DNA of 64,000 nt from Tyto alba (GCF_018691265.1 NW_024881316.1:23599819-23663818); one strand, 5' to 3'. Shown: positions 28,201 to 43,200, counted from the stretch's first letter. Notes: generated from the sequence alone by a model not told the origin. Numbers and translations: made by a program.

Positions 28201-31200
28201 GTGTAAAAAATATTGCATCTTCTATATAATTATATAAATGTATGTATGATAGGTATAATATATAAAAATAGATTATTGTTCACATTATCAGCATAAAATA
28301 GACATAGTTAAATGTTTTTCATTATGTAATAGTATTATATTGTTCCCAGAAATCAAGATGCTGAGAACTGGCTTACTAAAGAGAATTGTGAAGTTACGAA
28401 TTTTGTATTTCATATTGAAGACATTAAGAGTGCATAAGGATAAGACATGAAAGAATATTAATACAGTACCTAAACAATCATCATATTCATGTATGCAAAT
28501 ATCAGACAGAAAACTCTTCAGTAATGCAGAGTGGTTTTTTTGCAATATTTTAAAAATTATTTTGGTTCAGGTATAATTGTAAAATTTACATTAACTGTGT
28601 TTTAGATATCTGATATCCATGTTACTGGAGAGTCAGAGGACATGTCTGCTAAAGAGAGACTGCTCCTGTGGTCACAGCAGACAACCGAGGGTTATGCTGG
28701 AATACATTGTGAAAATTTCACTACTTGCTGGCGTGATGGAAGGTTATTTAATGCCATTATTCATAAATACAGGTAAGACCTCCATTTGTTCTCTTGGAAA
28801 ATGTTAATTACAGTATTTCAATGTGCATAGAAAGAGGGCTCTGTGGTTTATATCTGTAGTAGCACTGCAGCTGTGGAGATGACATTGACTCTTCCTGGGT
28901 AATTTCCTGCTCTTTGCATCCCAAGGATGCCTCAACAGCCCTTCCATGTCCCTCCTTCCTCAGAGGAGCATCTCCATGAATCCTGCACATCTCTCATGGG
29001 GCACCTCCAAGCTGCTGAGAAGAACGTGCCTGCGGTTCAGTCTTTTCCACAGTCTCTTTTTGTCATACTGATATTTAAGTATGGGCAGGGTAGAGGCAGA
29101 ACTAATCACCAAAGTCCAAAACTGCACTGCTGGTGAAACTACTGTGTGACCCAAGATATGCCTAAGATCCCCTTATTATTCCCTGTATGACTTCACCATG
29201 GCCCTGAAGCCTAGAGCAGCTTTTGATGTTTTTGCCTGGAGCCCAGATCTACTCTGAGATGTGTCTCCTGTAAAATGAGTATTCTCATGGAAAATGAGAC
29301 CAGCTGGCTTGAATGTTCTCAGTCTGAGAAGGGAGTTGTGCTACTGTATGCTTTTGTGACCACACTCTTATAAAGTTAAACAGGCATTGGTAGAACCACT
29401 GGTGACTGTGGCTAGAAGCTAAAGGATACGCTATGTTAACTTGAAATACAGTTGAAGATGTCTGCTGACAGGAGAGGATTTCTAATTCTGGATCCTAAGT
29501 AAGAACAGATCTGTCTTGAAAAAGCTGCCTTTGGCATCAAAGCTCATCAAATGAACAAGATTTGAGATCATTGCTGTGCTCAGTGTTCCCTCTTGGTTGG
29601 AAGCATCTCTCTGTTTTTTATGTTATTTGGTTCCTATATTGAATTAAGAGGTTTCTGTCTTAGAGGACCACATGGAGACTACTCTGGCCACTGGGCTAAT
29701 TAGTGTGTACTGACTTGTCCCTCACTGCACAAGGCTTGTAACTTTCTAGGTTTTATTATAGCACGTGTAGTTTGCGCTGTATGCCCTCAGGTGCATCATG
29801 AGGAAGTTTGAGATTACATGACTTCCTTGGTATAATATGGAAAGAGGGTCCCAAGGAGAGAGAGACCTATTTGGTATGTTTTAATGCAGCTCCAGGGAGC
29901 AGACCCTGAGCAGAGTATTCTGTTCTTGGATTTCCTCTTGTGGGACCGTTTGGCTCACCACAGAAAGAAGCCTAGTCAGAGCCAACATGCATGTGGTACA
30001 GGGACTAGGGCACTAAAGCAGAATGGGAGATGAGTCAAGCAGATTCAGCCTTTTCCTCTTACAGTGTGTAGAGAGGCTGTAAGCATAACATATAGTGCTC
30101 TGAGTCCTAGAGAAGTTAGCTGTGGCACTGCATAACTTCATGATAAAATGAAGCTGCATCTGAATGAGGCTTTTTTTCTGACTGTGCTTCTGTTCTGGGT
30201 AGCCAGTCAGGGAGGAGGAGCATGCCAGTAAGAAAGTCTTCTTTTAGTAACATTGGCAAGACAAAGTGAAATAGCTGGCAAAAGACTAGGCTGTTTTACT
30301 TCAGGACAGAGCGGCTGAAAGAATGTACATAGCACAGACAAGTATTTGAAAAACTAAACAATTTGAAAGATACAGGGAGAGGGGAGGGAAAAAAGGAAGG
30401 AACTTAATGAGATGGAATAATTGAAAGTATTTCCCAGACCTTCTTCAGAGCCTTACACCGCTTACATAGAGCAGTGTAGCCTTTGCAGCTCAGCAACCAG
30501 TTGTTGTGGTACAGATCAGCTAATAAATAATGAAAAACTTTAATTTTGTCCTCTGGTTGTGCAAATGTTAATGTGTTGGGATACGACTGAGTACCTGCAG
30601 TTGCTTTACTGGAGCAGTGTTTCTGGCAGTGCTTGTTGAGTTTCAGTCGCAGTGTTTCAGCAGGGAAGCACAGGCACCTTTGACACGAGTGTGTTGCACA
30701 AAGCAGATGATTCAGTGGCTGAGGAGCAGAGTCCCCATTTTGTGTGCTTCTGTGCCACTTTCCAATTAGTTTATCTTCTTCCTGTAAACATAAGTTCTCC
30801 ACCTAAGGATCCCATGTTCTTCCCAGGAATGTTTACCAACCTTATCTGATGTCTTTTTGCTGTGAGAGGTTACAGATTCTTGGACTCCTTCTTGCTGATT
30901 AAATCAATGAGATTCTTCCACTGATTTCAGTGAGCTATGTTTCTTTCCTTAGCTGTTTTGTACCATTAAAACAGAGATAATAATTTCCAGTTATTGCTCA
31001 CAAGATAGGAATGGTCTTCCCAAACAGTCGTCTGATATTTTTAACTACAGTGTTTTAGTCCAGAGAGCTCTTTTAAAGCATAGTTTGAGTTCTGAGCAGT
31101 AAGTAGGTTAAGCACGAACAAAACGTGCACATTTCTGGCAGTGGTTCTCCATATGCTCTGTTTGTCTGTTTTAGTAGCTCCCAGTTTGTGGATCACCGGT

Positions 31201-34200
31201 GGTCTCGGGAGCTAGGCTGAGCGTTCTGCAGATGCTGCCGGCTGGTGTGCTTCAGCAGGGTGGGTGGCCAGGGGTGCCTGTGGCGGGGGGTCCCCACGGA
31301 GGGTCCGTCAGGGCAGGGCCTGGCAGCCGGGGCCCGTCCCCCCGCCCGGCCAGGAGCCGGGCAGCCGGGGGGCTCCGGGGCAGCCCCAGCCCCGAGCGTC
31401 GGGCACCTCCCCGGGGGTGGGCTGAGGCTGGTCCCGGGGGTGAGCCCACAGGTAGGCAGCGACCATAGCTGAGCCAGAAGCGAGAGCACCGGCAGCTGCC
31501 GGAGGACAGGAGCCACGCCATCTCTGAGCTGAACCCGAGCACAGACAGGCAAACCCCGTGCTCATAGCCCTGACACCATGGTTGAGAGGCCTTTGCTGGA
31601 GGTGCCATCGAGAACACAGGCCGTATGGGTCCAGCATGGTCCCCACAGTCAGTCATGCATCAGACAGAGAGATGTCACTGTCCAGTTCTAGGTGACAGGG
31701 GACTGGAGGGGCAGGTTATAATTACCTCCTTTCCAGGCATAAGCAATTTTTAAAATTGCAAGTACGCACCAGCTTCAAGACTTCAGGAAATTGCTGAAGC
31801 TGTGAAAGGCTGGACAAGGATCTGGGCTGTGAATCAGTCACCAGTGGGCAGGGAGCCTCTCCCCTCGGCAGGACCAACAGCCTGCCATCTCTTAACAGCA
31901 CGTAAGGATTGTTTTGCCTGCACTGCTGTCAGTGCCATTTTTTCCTGTCCTGGCAGAAGATCCCAGCACCTTTGGGTACCAGCCAGCTAACATTCATGAT
32001 GCAGAAATGCGGGAATACCGCGTGGATTTGCAATGGCTCCCCACAAGGTGCGTGGGAGAAGCAGGGCAAGGCCGACATCTCCCTGCCGTGACTAACTAAC
32101 ACCCTCTGCAGCATCTCGGCGGAGATGGGCAGGCCTGGTCCCTCCCCGCGCCCCGGCCCTGCCTGCGGCCGTGCCGCTCGCTCGCCCGCTCGCCCGAGCA
32201 AATGTGGGAGATTTGTTTTTTTCCCTCTCCAGCAACCAGGGTGAGATTGTCAGGCTTTTCGTAAGAGCCTTCTGCCATTTTCTCTCTTACCTCTATTAAC
32301 AGCACGAATGAGTTTCCAGTGATTTTTGCAGGTTATGAATGACAGACATAAGAGGAAAAAAATCAGTTTGAGGTGTTTGACTCTGTATACAACTTAATTT
32401 CTTTTTCCCTCCAAATTTAGGAAAATGGAATTTGTTTTTGCATGAGAAGGTTGTTTATGTTTTCAGGAAGTTCCAGCAGTCTGTGTTTATAATTGAATAT
32501 AAACAATTACTTTTGAAGATTATGTAAGGCTTCCATTTTAAAACATCTTGTACATGGTTAAATCCATGGGAAATGAATAGGGTCCACACTCAAGAACTGC
32601 CTCAGGGAGATCAACTGCAGGCCCTGGATTTTGATTTTCATGCTGTTATTCTGTGTGAATATTTGCTCTTACATAGAAAGACCAAATAAAAATATAAAAT
32701 AAAAAAGTTTTAATACTGAGCATTACCAGGTTTGTTAGTTGAATAATTTTAGTTAAATATATCAGCTTTCAGACTGTTTTTTTGAAACTCCACACCCTTC
32801 TTCAGATCTATGATCAGACTATTAGTGAAAGCAACAGATATGCCCAGGAGATTTGAGAATATGCTGTACGTTTCATCTGTTATGTAATTGGCCTTCTATA
32901 GCTTATTTTTTCATTGAGGACGTGTGTTACTTGCTTCAGTATGTTGTGTTGGAAGAAATCTGGCTTCAGGCAGTTTCAAAAGTATGTGATGTTTCTTTCA
33001 TACCATCATATCATACGTAGCAAAAACCTGTAAGCCAGACTTCAAAATTGGAGGCTGACTTTAATCAGTGTGTAATGGCCAGATTTTCCTGGAGATACTG
33101 CTGTCGACACACTGGGGTCCTCATTTTACAGCTCTGTCACTTCATGTATTTCTAGTCACTAGACTGTATTTTAAGGTAAATGCTCTTGATTTGTATTTTC
33201 ATTTTCTTAACTACATGACTTTTGCTCAGAAAGAAGAAATACCTGTTTTTTTAGCACTGTATCTCATTGTTAAAATATATAGGAACAGTTGTTGTCTGTA
33301 GAGAATGAAGACTACTCCTCTTTCATTAGGAGTTGCATGCCAGATTGGCACTAGTAATCTGAATTATAGATCTACATTACACTTTGCAGATACATTTATT
33401 TTAAAGAAAAGCAAATTCAAATAAAAAGTTGTACCAAAGTAACAAACTGCTTTTTTTTGACCGCAGACTGCCCTGAGACTTTGGTACAGAAGGTCTGCAG
33501 ACAATTTCAGTTTGAAAGTGCCTATGAAAATGGAATTGAAGAAATAGCAAAAATTATAGCTGTATGATTTACAGTTAAATTGGACCTATAGGCACTTCAT
33601 TGAGGACAGTGGCTACTGATATTCAGAAAACAGACATGGTTACAGACCAGTTCATCTTACTTTCTAAAGAAAAAAGGTGAAGTATGGAGGATAAAAGGAG
33701 GATAGAAGATGGGAGATTACAGAAAGCGTGCATGTCTATTGTTAAAAATATGTGCACTACTTTCTACATTTTATTTCTGAATAATTTCCTGAATTTTGCA
33801 GTTTTTTATAATAAAGAGGTAATTTTGCTTTTAGCATTTACGAAAGACATTCCAGCAAGAGCAGTATGTTCTTGTGTAACTAGATAATAACATTTAATGA
33901 GTAGCCCCAGTGGTGCCTGTATGGTGAAAAATAGCGTCTGTTCAGGGAGCACTGCAAGCTCAGTTCCCAAATAAAGCCATGTTTTTTAAGGTCAAGTCTC
34001 AGGTATTAGGTCTGTTCTAGTAAATGAAGCGGGTCCAGCCCCTGTTCTCTGGCCCTGTGGGTAAGCAGTACAGCAGGGCTTGTGTCTGCATGGCTGAACT
34101 CTCCTCTCCGTCCCCCAGACAGGGTTCAGCCTCTTGAGAGCAGTCCTGGGTCAGTGGTGGCCCTGGAACTGGGCTCACGTGTTGCCTGGGAGGGTGTGGG

Positions 34201-37200
34201 TCACGATGGGCCATGGTCATGCTGTGGGAAGGGCTAGCAATTAAAGAGTCACGGGCCCTTGATCTGGCCTTCTGTACTCTTTCTCAGCGTAGACGTGTCC
34301 AGTTATGTCCGGATTTTGAGGTGAATTTCAGCAACCGTGCAAATTGGGAAACACACTGGTTAGGGAAAAAAGTGGATAAACTGTGTGTAGGTCAGGCACT
34401 GGTCTGACAAGCAAGCAGGACTGTAGTATATATGTGAAGGGTTTGAGATAAGAAAACAAGTGAGATTATTTATGCCAGGGCTTGCTAAGACCACATACAG
34501 ACAGTTGTCTACAAATTTTGGCACTACCTAACAAGAATAAGTCTTAGAAATGCTGCAGAGAGGGAAAGTGGTGATAGAGTTCAAAGGGGGTGCGCTTTGA
34601 GCACAAGTTTGTAGGGAAACATTTTTTTTACCAGATTGTTAAAGAAATATGAAGATCTGATCCCAAGGATCCTTTGCTACTGGTAAACTTTGTGTAAGAC
34701 CTTAATGATGCCTGTAGTTTTAAGTTGTATACAGTTTAGAGAGAGAGTGAGGAGAAAATGACTACTATTCCCAAATGAAAGAGGAACAGAGGCTAACAGT
34801 GAATGCAGCCCAGAAAGACTGTAGGTACGCTGGGTGCTTCATGTGGGAGAACGAGGAGTAGAAGCTGCTGCAAAGAGTGTGTCCCCAAAGGAAGCAGCAG
34901 TGTGACAGCTCCGTAAATGCTAGATAAAGTGAGAGAGACAAATTTTCCAGGGTCACAGTGCTTTTCTTTTGAAACATTGCTATAATCACTCCATATGCTT
35001 TCAGAATTACAAAGCGGATGTTTTTTTGGAGTGTGATATAGAAGGCAGCAAGCTAGATTCCTGCCTGTTAAGTAACTGCTCTGGTTTAGAACAAGCTGTT
35101 TCAACCTTACCTGGGACGGTTTACCGTGTATGTATAGTTAGCTGAACACTAAGCTCCTGGCTGGCGGTACCTGTGGCCTCCCTCTGATGTTAAAACATGT
35201 TGCAACTGATCAGGTACTGACATGAATGCATTCCTTAAGGGGAGGGATAGTGATGCCTCAATTTGCAGTAACATGTTGAAAACCCCTGGGGAATGAATGA
35301 GAAAGAAACTAAATATTACACAGTGTCAAGCCTTAAAATGCTAAGGGATATGTTTTAAATAAAGAGATTAGTTGGCTCTGCTAGTTTTAGCTTGCTGTTT
35401 TGTGACTCGTAATTTATTGTTACCCAGCTTTAACAAAAAGAAAATGTGAGTTTTGTTACGTTGTCCCCCGCTTCCCACCCTCCTCATTGTTCAGAAGCGT
35501 GGTTGTTACTGTTTGCAACAGTTTTTCTTATGTGGAAGAAACGAAACTGGCATTAAGAATTGGCAATTCGGGAAAAGATAAGCAGCATTTACGGTGATTA
35601 AAATTATTGACAGGCAGACATGCTTTTAATGTTAGTTGTCTGAGTACGCATATACATATATCTAATGGGTTTAGAAATAGCAAGTAATCTCAGCTGCAGT
35701 TTAATTGAATGCACTCAGAAAAATTCTGTGATGACTCTTGGTAAAGACTATATTAAAATAGTACTGGAAGTGGGCCTGCAATTTTAACATCTTCTGTTGT
35801 GGTGGTGGTTAGCCTTAGTGGGTATTAGATGGAAAACTTCCAGGCAGTTGGGTTGATTAATTTCAGACCTGGACTTAAAATGATCCCTGTGTATGTTGTT
35901 CTGGTTCCTATTGCTGAGTAGCAGTCAAATGAAAGATAACAGCTTTCTTTTTTGCAATAGCTGAGAAGAAAAAAAGTATTTGGATGAAATCAAAGCTTTT
36001 TTTCTTGCTTAGGCCAAATAGGAATAAAGCAAAAAATAAAGCTTTGAATTGAAAGGCCAGCTTTTTTACTCAGGTTTCGTGTATCTCTTACTCTTTGAAT
36101 GGTAAAGACCAGGACACTTAAGGGTGTCAGAAGCCTTTATTCAAAAGTGTATGGTGTCTGAGTAGTGGTGGTATACATGCCCATGATAAATCAAACAAGG
36201 AGAGGACTTGGTCTTCTGGCAATGCCTTTAACAAATTTGTAGCACAGGGACAACCGGTTGCCTCCAAGGGAGGATGGCAGAAGGAGCCTTTGGGAAATCT
36301 TTTGAACTCATTGTGCTACCTCACTCTTCTTCCCTGTTGGTAACTGTATTGATCCCACTGGGAAGCTAGTGTGTCAGGCAGTCACTGCTGGGGTCTGGAG
36401 GGAGTTTTGTCAGGGAGCCAAACAAAAAAATAATTCTGGTATTCAAACACTCCAAGGAAATGTACATTATTTATGGTTATTTATGTAGATTGCACAGTGT
36501 GGATTGAGGTTAACAGCTATGAGCTTTGTTCCTGTTCAAATTTTATCATAGACAAAAAATTGGCAAAGTTACTATACCATTATGGTTTTTGTAATGACAA
36601 GAACATCTCGTATTACAAAGAGAATGTAAAATCTCATTTTAAAGCTGGTGAAAGGACTGACTGAGATCCTTTCTAGTTTCATTCATGTGTGTACTGAGTT
36701 TGAAATCTACATTGCAAACTTCTTGCCAAGCTGTGATTGGGCATGGCTAGAGCTGAACTCAATGTTTAACTAATAGGTGTTTGATGTTACAATGCCTCAG
36801 TTGTGTCTTTATCTAAATCAATTGGTATGGCAAGTTACACGTAGAGTTCTGCTGTGCTAACAAAGGTGGGGCAGGAGGCTTCAGTAGGTTTATTAAACTC
36901 AGTACTTGTCAAATCAAAGACATGCACAAAGGAAGGAATTATCTGAATTAGCTGTGTGTATTGTTAGGGACTAAATTAATAAGTTAGGGCACCTAAGGAC
37001 TTTTTTTCTTATTTTTAGTGCAGCTGAAACATTATTTTTTTTTCTATTTGCAGTCTTAATATAACATGTTGGGATGTTTAAAGAAGAGATAGGAAATGTA
37101 TCTGTAAATAGTGTGCCCTTGTTACAGTATTTTCAGCTCACCGTCACTTCCAATAGTTTTGGTTTGGGTTTTTTTGTTTGCTTGGTTTTTTTTTGTTTGT

Positions 37201-40200
37201 TTGTTTGGTTTTTTTTTGTTTTTTTTTTTTTTTTTCCCCATAATTATTCATTATATCTGAAAATTTATGTGAAAAATTATGAAAAAAATACGCAGAAGAA
37301 AGCTGAAGAGTTCAGATCACATGAGAATTCTTTAGCTCTTGAGGGGAATAAAAAGGCATGACTGTTCATCTTTCGAGAGGCATTGAATGAAATCTATAGA
37401 GGCACATAAATTAATGAATAGTACAGGCATTCCTATCATACCAACACAAGAGAAGACAAAACCAAAAAGAGTGTACAAGTCATAAGGATCATGTGAACTA
37501 CATTAGCACAGTATGTCATTGAGGCTGGCGACCTGTGGAGCTTGAGAAAAGAATTTGCCACACACTTGAACAAACAATTTACAGAGCTGTATTCAGCAGC
37601 ATGCTTTTTGGCTTATCACAGTTGTAAAGATAAAAGTTTTCTATAATGACAGTTTTCAATTCGAAAATTGTTTACATTTTCCCTCAATTCTGAAGTGTTG
37701 CCTAACTTCAGTGATGACACTGCTCAGCTTCAGCCACTGGTTTGATGTGTGGGGTAATTTTTGTGTCACCATGTCTTGTGTTAGTAGAACATGCTATTGT
37801 AAAGTCTATGGTTGAACAGTCATTTAGTCTCATATTTGAGATTTCATGAAATATTTTTCATATCTCTACCCCCAAGATATTTTTGAAAATTACTGCTTTT
37901 ATGTTTTACATTGATATTTCCTATTTTCCAAAACCTCTAGAGTAGATGATAAAGTATTTCTTGTGCTCCCTTCTGAAATATGTGTTGAATCCTATCCTAT
38001 ATGCGTTCTATCCTACAGAGAAGTCCCTCTATTCTTGTCTTTTTTTAAGATTTATTTTATGACTGTGTTCTGGAATGGTCTTTAATTTGTTTCAGTAGTC
38101 CTCCCATCCCTGAAAAATGCATGAGTCTTTCTGGCACCCGTCCTTTTCAATTGTATGTGAACAATGAAGCAAAGAGTTTGTTTAATTTTTACAGACATTT
38201 TCTAATTAACAGCAGTGGAAAAGCTAACTAGACTATAGTGACGTGTACACTTCACTCTGCATCTTCAGTCATGTTTTCTCTGAGAGTTCTGCTTGAAACT
38301 CAGTATATTAATATTTCTGCTAAGTATAAGCCCAGAAAGAAATACACTTTTAATAGCAGGTATTACTCAGGCAGCATACAGAGTTTTGACTGAAGTGGAG
38401 TTATGCAGATTAAACACCTTAGATGGTTCATGTAAATAACTTCAGGCTTGTTAGGTAGCCTCCTGAACTTGTTAGCAGTATTTTCATGTGGAATATTACT
38501 CTGATGTATATAAGTTTTAGTAAAGTTAAACATTGCTGTAACTTGAGCAACTATCATCTGAGAACACTGAAGAGAAGGATGTGATTTCTTTATCAACTAG
38601 GAAAACAAAAGTTCAGTTAAATGTCTTTTTCCGCTTTGAGATATCAAATTCCTTTCAAATCTAGCCTGTTGTTTTAACAGGCAAATATTGTAGCTGCTAG
38701 TTTGGATCTTGAATTGTTTTACTAGGTATTGGGTTCTGGTTATGGGAAAATATATATGTGCCTAACTTTATCATGTACAACTCTCTGATTTCAGGGAGTC
38801 ATTGCAGAGTAGAAAGCTTGCATTTGATCCATGTAACTTGCATTATAAACCCCTTAATTTCTTTATGCTGTCCTGCAGATACGGTTCACTTGCTTCTCTG
38901 TGGTGCTAGGTATTTGTTTTCTTGAACTGATCATAATGTTGTCAGCTTCCTAATCGAAGTGGTATTAATCACATCTTTTTTTTGTTCACTTCTGATACAA
39001 ATTGTGTCTAATTTCTAACACCTACACTAAGATCTTAAATGGCAGGCACCAGTCTTTATAAATGAAATGATTCATGACTTGCGATGTAGAAGCCAAGCCC
39101 TTTGACTTAGGTGCGGCTGCAGCAAAAGCATCTCCTTCGCATGGAATGTTCCAACTCGACTGTGTTTGGGATGTTTATGTGTGTGTTTTGATGGCAAGGC
39201 CCCAGCCCACTGAAAAATCTGCCATAAGATGACTCACAATATTATGACAGAAGGTAGAGTCATCTTCTTTTACTTAAAGCACATTTAATTTAATTTGTTC
39301 TTGACTATGTATAAAACCACTTAATAGTGCTATGCAAATTGATAGAAAATATATTTCTAATACATGACAAATAGCTTCTACAAAACTCATCTTTTTTCTT
39401 TAGCCTTAAAAATTAAAATGTTTGCCATGATGGATGATGCTTTTAAATCTAATGTTTACTTCAATGAAGACAATTAAATAAATATATTAGGAGGATACTC
39501 ATCACAACTGCAATTTTAGCAGTTACTAGTATTTATAAGTTCAAAGGAGAAATTAAATACTAATGATATTGGAAAATATTTGTAAGCCCTTATAATACAA
39601 CTCCACAATGCTCACTGCGTACAATCTCTGCTCAGTAATACTGGATTCACGTGATTCTTCAGAGGAGTATGGTGATCAGTGATCACAGCACTGAAATCTG
39701 TGCATGTGTGCTCAAGTGCAAATTTCCACGTACCCAGATAGCGAACAGGTATTTCTGCAAGCTTACAGTGAATAAAAACGACTTTTATTTTAAATTGTGA
39801 GAAAACACTCTTAAACAAAAGGGACAACGTGTCAATCAGTGATTTCCTGAGCCATGTTTTTTGGATGCATTTTTTGTGGGGCTAAAAAAGTCTCTTACTG
39901 AGCTCTGGGAGGTAAGCTCCTTTTCCTGAGGCTTCGCATTGCCTTTACTAAGGAAAGGGTGACCTGCAGAGGGTAGAAGCCCCAAGCCCCTGCCAGTGTG
40001 CACTCTCCATGGCCAGTACCAGGTGCTTTTGCACTCAAGTCATAATACCAGTCTTTCCCTTTTATAAGCCATCAGTGGGCTTGTTCTCAGTCAGCTGTTG
40101 AGTCTTCTGTATGCTTCAAAAAACCAAAGGCAAGCACTGTCAAGACAGAGACAAATAGTGTCTTTTGTAGTATTTTCTGGTAGATCAACACTTTAGATAA

Positions 40201-43200
40201 ATATGGACCAGTTAATCTAGTTCCATATGCTATGTGTTAAGTATATAATTAACTGAAAACATCAGTATTCATTCCCTTGTTCTTAAAGGGGAACTGGAAT
40301 AACCCTGTGCTGGTAGGAGTTGCAGGTAGGGGACAGTATGTTTAAAGCAGGAGGGGAGGCATCTCACAAAATGGTCTCTTCTTCAGCTGGGGAGTGAAGT
40401 CACAGCACCGATATAAAATGATGTATTATGCAACAGCAGTTGTTTTGATTTTTACTTGTGTTGCAATGAGAAAAACCTTACTTCATCTAAATTAAAGCTT
40501 TATTGGGAGATTATTGTGTTAGTGTCTCTGAAGCTTGCAGATCATTTCCTGGGAATAGTCAAGGATTTTACAACAACTTGTCCTTTCTTGTTATGAGAAT
40601 TGGCAATTGAACAGGCAGTTTAAGTGTTTCTTGGGCTATTTTTATCAAGCATGAAACAAATGTAGAGAAGGCAGGTGGAAAAAAAAGAAAACAACAGTGT
40701 ACACTTATAGAAACCTACTTCTCTTGTCAAAATTGTGCTGTGAAAGTGATCTTTTATTACTCACACTGTCTCCATTATTGTGGCTGAAATAGGAGACTGG
40801 AGTGCTCCATTTCCTTTTCTAGTATTGTCTTTTATTTTTCATGGATTTTGTGTGCTGCTAAGAACAATGGATGATATTGGTTTCGTTGCATTGTCTTTGT
40901 TGCGCTGAAATGCAGAGAAGAATGGCATAAGCTTGATCAAGCTCCCACTAAGCATGTTGGAAGTGGAAAGTCCCACTGGGTTAGGAGGATTATGTTTCTT
41001 TTTACTCTGCCTAAGTTTTATTATTAAGTGTTCTTTCAGGAAATAATAGGTGCAGTATTATTATCTATCTTGTAGACTTGTCTTCTAATGAGCACAAGGA
41101 AACCAATGATTCCAAATGGCTGAAAAGAAACACATTTTTATTTACAGTCCCTTGTAGTTAATTCAAATACAAGATTGTCTTGAGTTTCTGAAAGTAAATA
41201 CCATTTGTGATCGTTTGTTTTGAACAATGTGATATTTAACAGTTTTATTTTTCTCTATTGCAATTATTTAAAGCTTCTGCTAGGTAAACCTAAGAAAATA
41301 GTTTCTCTATAAAAAAAAAATTAGAAAATTTAAGGACTGAATTGTTCACTAAAGCTTATATGTCATATGTTTTTTCTTTTGGGGTTTTGTTTTAGGTTTT
41401 TTTCAGTCTGGGTCTGGTTTTCAGTAGTGTAGGATTTCAGTAGCAAAGGTTTCCGACCCTTGTGACTGTAGTTGGCTTCAGGGGGCTGAGGTTTTGCTCA
41501 ACATCTTTGAAAATCCCTTATTCCTTTTAGTTGTTACTGTTAAGATGATTCCTGGTGGTGAAAGAGGCAGACAGAAAGACACTCTGCCCTGAGGATTGCA
41601 AGATCTAAAAGCCAAATACCACATAGCAAACCTAAAGGGCAATATTAATTTTTAAGTTTTACATTCATTTAAAACATTGAAGTAGTGGTATTGTTACAGG
41701 ATAATACTTATGGACCTTAAAAATGATTATAGGTAAGATTGGCTTAAGACAAGTATTCCATTAAAACAAGAGTGTTGTGGCTGGCAATGGAGTTTAGCAG
41801 GATGGACGTGTGAAGATGTAAGTGCATGGGGTTGAGGGTTTTCTACAAGACAACTGAGAGCAGTGTTTAGAAGCAGGGCTTCAACGCAGTTTGAAAAAGA
41901 CTTTTTTAAAGCCCAGTATAAGAGTACTTGTCTTCCAGGTTAAAGTGATGTTTCTGTGACTGAACTTGTTTCTGTATGTGTTCTGGCATGCGCTGAAGAC
42001 TTTGATGCAGAATGTCTAAATACTTGTAAAGGCAGTAGAAATGAACTTCCTCATGTAAATGAGTCCTAAGAGAAAGATGAGTTTAACCTCCTCAAGGGCA
42101 GTGGAAAGGACAAGGCAGGACAATACAATGTCAATGCACATGAATAAATGTGCCTAAGAAAAAAAAAAAGAAATATATATATATATATATATAAAATGGC
42201 CAGAAACTTTAGCTTGTACATGAAGGAACTGACAGTGTTGTAGTTACCTGCTGCTTGTGTTTATCACTTAGCATTGACCTCCGCTTGTTCACATGATTTT
42301 AATGGAATCCTTTTTTATTGAAAACTCTGTTGCTGTATCCACCCATGCTCTTGGTTTGACTTACTAATACAGCAGTGATTTAAAACTGGTAAAGAGTTGT
42401 AATCAAGTGTTCCTGTTTTTATTTGACAGGCCGGACCTGATAGACATGAATACCGTTGCTGTTCAAAGCAACCTTGCAAATTTAGAACATGCTTTTTTTG
42501 TAGCAGAAAAACTTGGTGTTGCCAGACTTCTGGATCCTGAAGGTAAGATAGCTGCAAAGGGCTTTGTTGCAAAAACCCTAACATTAAAATAAAATCCAAA
42601 CTGTGCATGCAGGTTGTAGCATATTTGTGGGCATTCTTACAACTACATGATAAAGCGCTGTTCTGTCTTGCTCTTTTAGATGTTGATGTTTCCTCACCTG
42701 ATGAGAAGTCAGTAATAACTTATGTGTCATCACTTTATGATGCATTTCCCAAAGTACCAGAAGGTGGTGAAGGCATCAGTGCAAATGTAAGTAGGAGGAA
42801 AATACTTGTGCATTGTGTGAGCATCATTAATACGATTCTTGATTTCAGCTCCAGAATGTTAGCTGGATCTTCTGTAGGACTGCTGTCACACTTTTCTTTG
42901 ACATGATTTTCTAGGTTGAGATTTTAGAGGTTTAGCATCTATTTCATGTTTTGGACATGAAGATATTTGTGCAAACAGCTTAACTAAAACCAATATACCT
43001 GAAGTTGGAGAAAGATAGAGTCAAAGTTCTTACTTCTCTATATATTGTGTCTCCCTAATTCTTATCAATTTGACATTTATTAAACTAGAAGAATTTGTGT
43101 GTTCAGTGGAATTATTTGGGACCAAAACTTAAGAGTACAAATCCTTTATTTGGAAGCTTTAAATGAGCTGTAGTGAGCAAGTAAATACTGTTTCAGAATT

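Larger units (their letters stand above)
21062..28605. other. Intron between isoform-3 first exon and CH2
   Basis: No exon is recognised. It contains a T-tract at 23597-23615, a decayed antisense CR1-like segment at about 23985-24245, a possible ancient repeat at 27195-27310, and an AT-rich low-complexity stretch at about 28150-28275. Several 60-140 codon open frames near 27035-27755 overlap on both strands and look like chance in GC-richer DNA. Confidence 0.55.
28773..42429. other. 13.7-kb intron inside CH2
   Basis: No conserved DST exon is recognised. The stretch has a CpG-rich patch at 31190-31480 and a second GC-rich patch at 32100-32210 around a candidate alternative 5' end (separate entries), T/G simple sequence at 37158-37236, and an (AT)n tract at 42173-42193. 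The rest shows no supported gene. Confidence 0.55.

Noticed and set aside
31193..31656. Three overlapping minus-strand frames of 112-134 codons
   Set aside because: High GC removes stop codons in all frames. The products are Pro/Gly/Arg/Ala-rich and show no domain.
42430..42592. CH2 exon extended to the downstream stop at 42592
   Set aside because: A clear gtaaga donor at 42543 and the continuation [10 protein letters not shown] at 42680 show that the frame ends by splicing.
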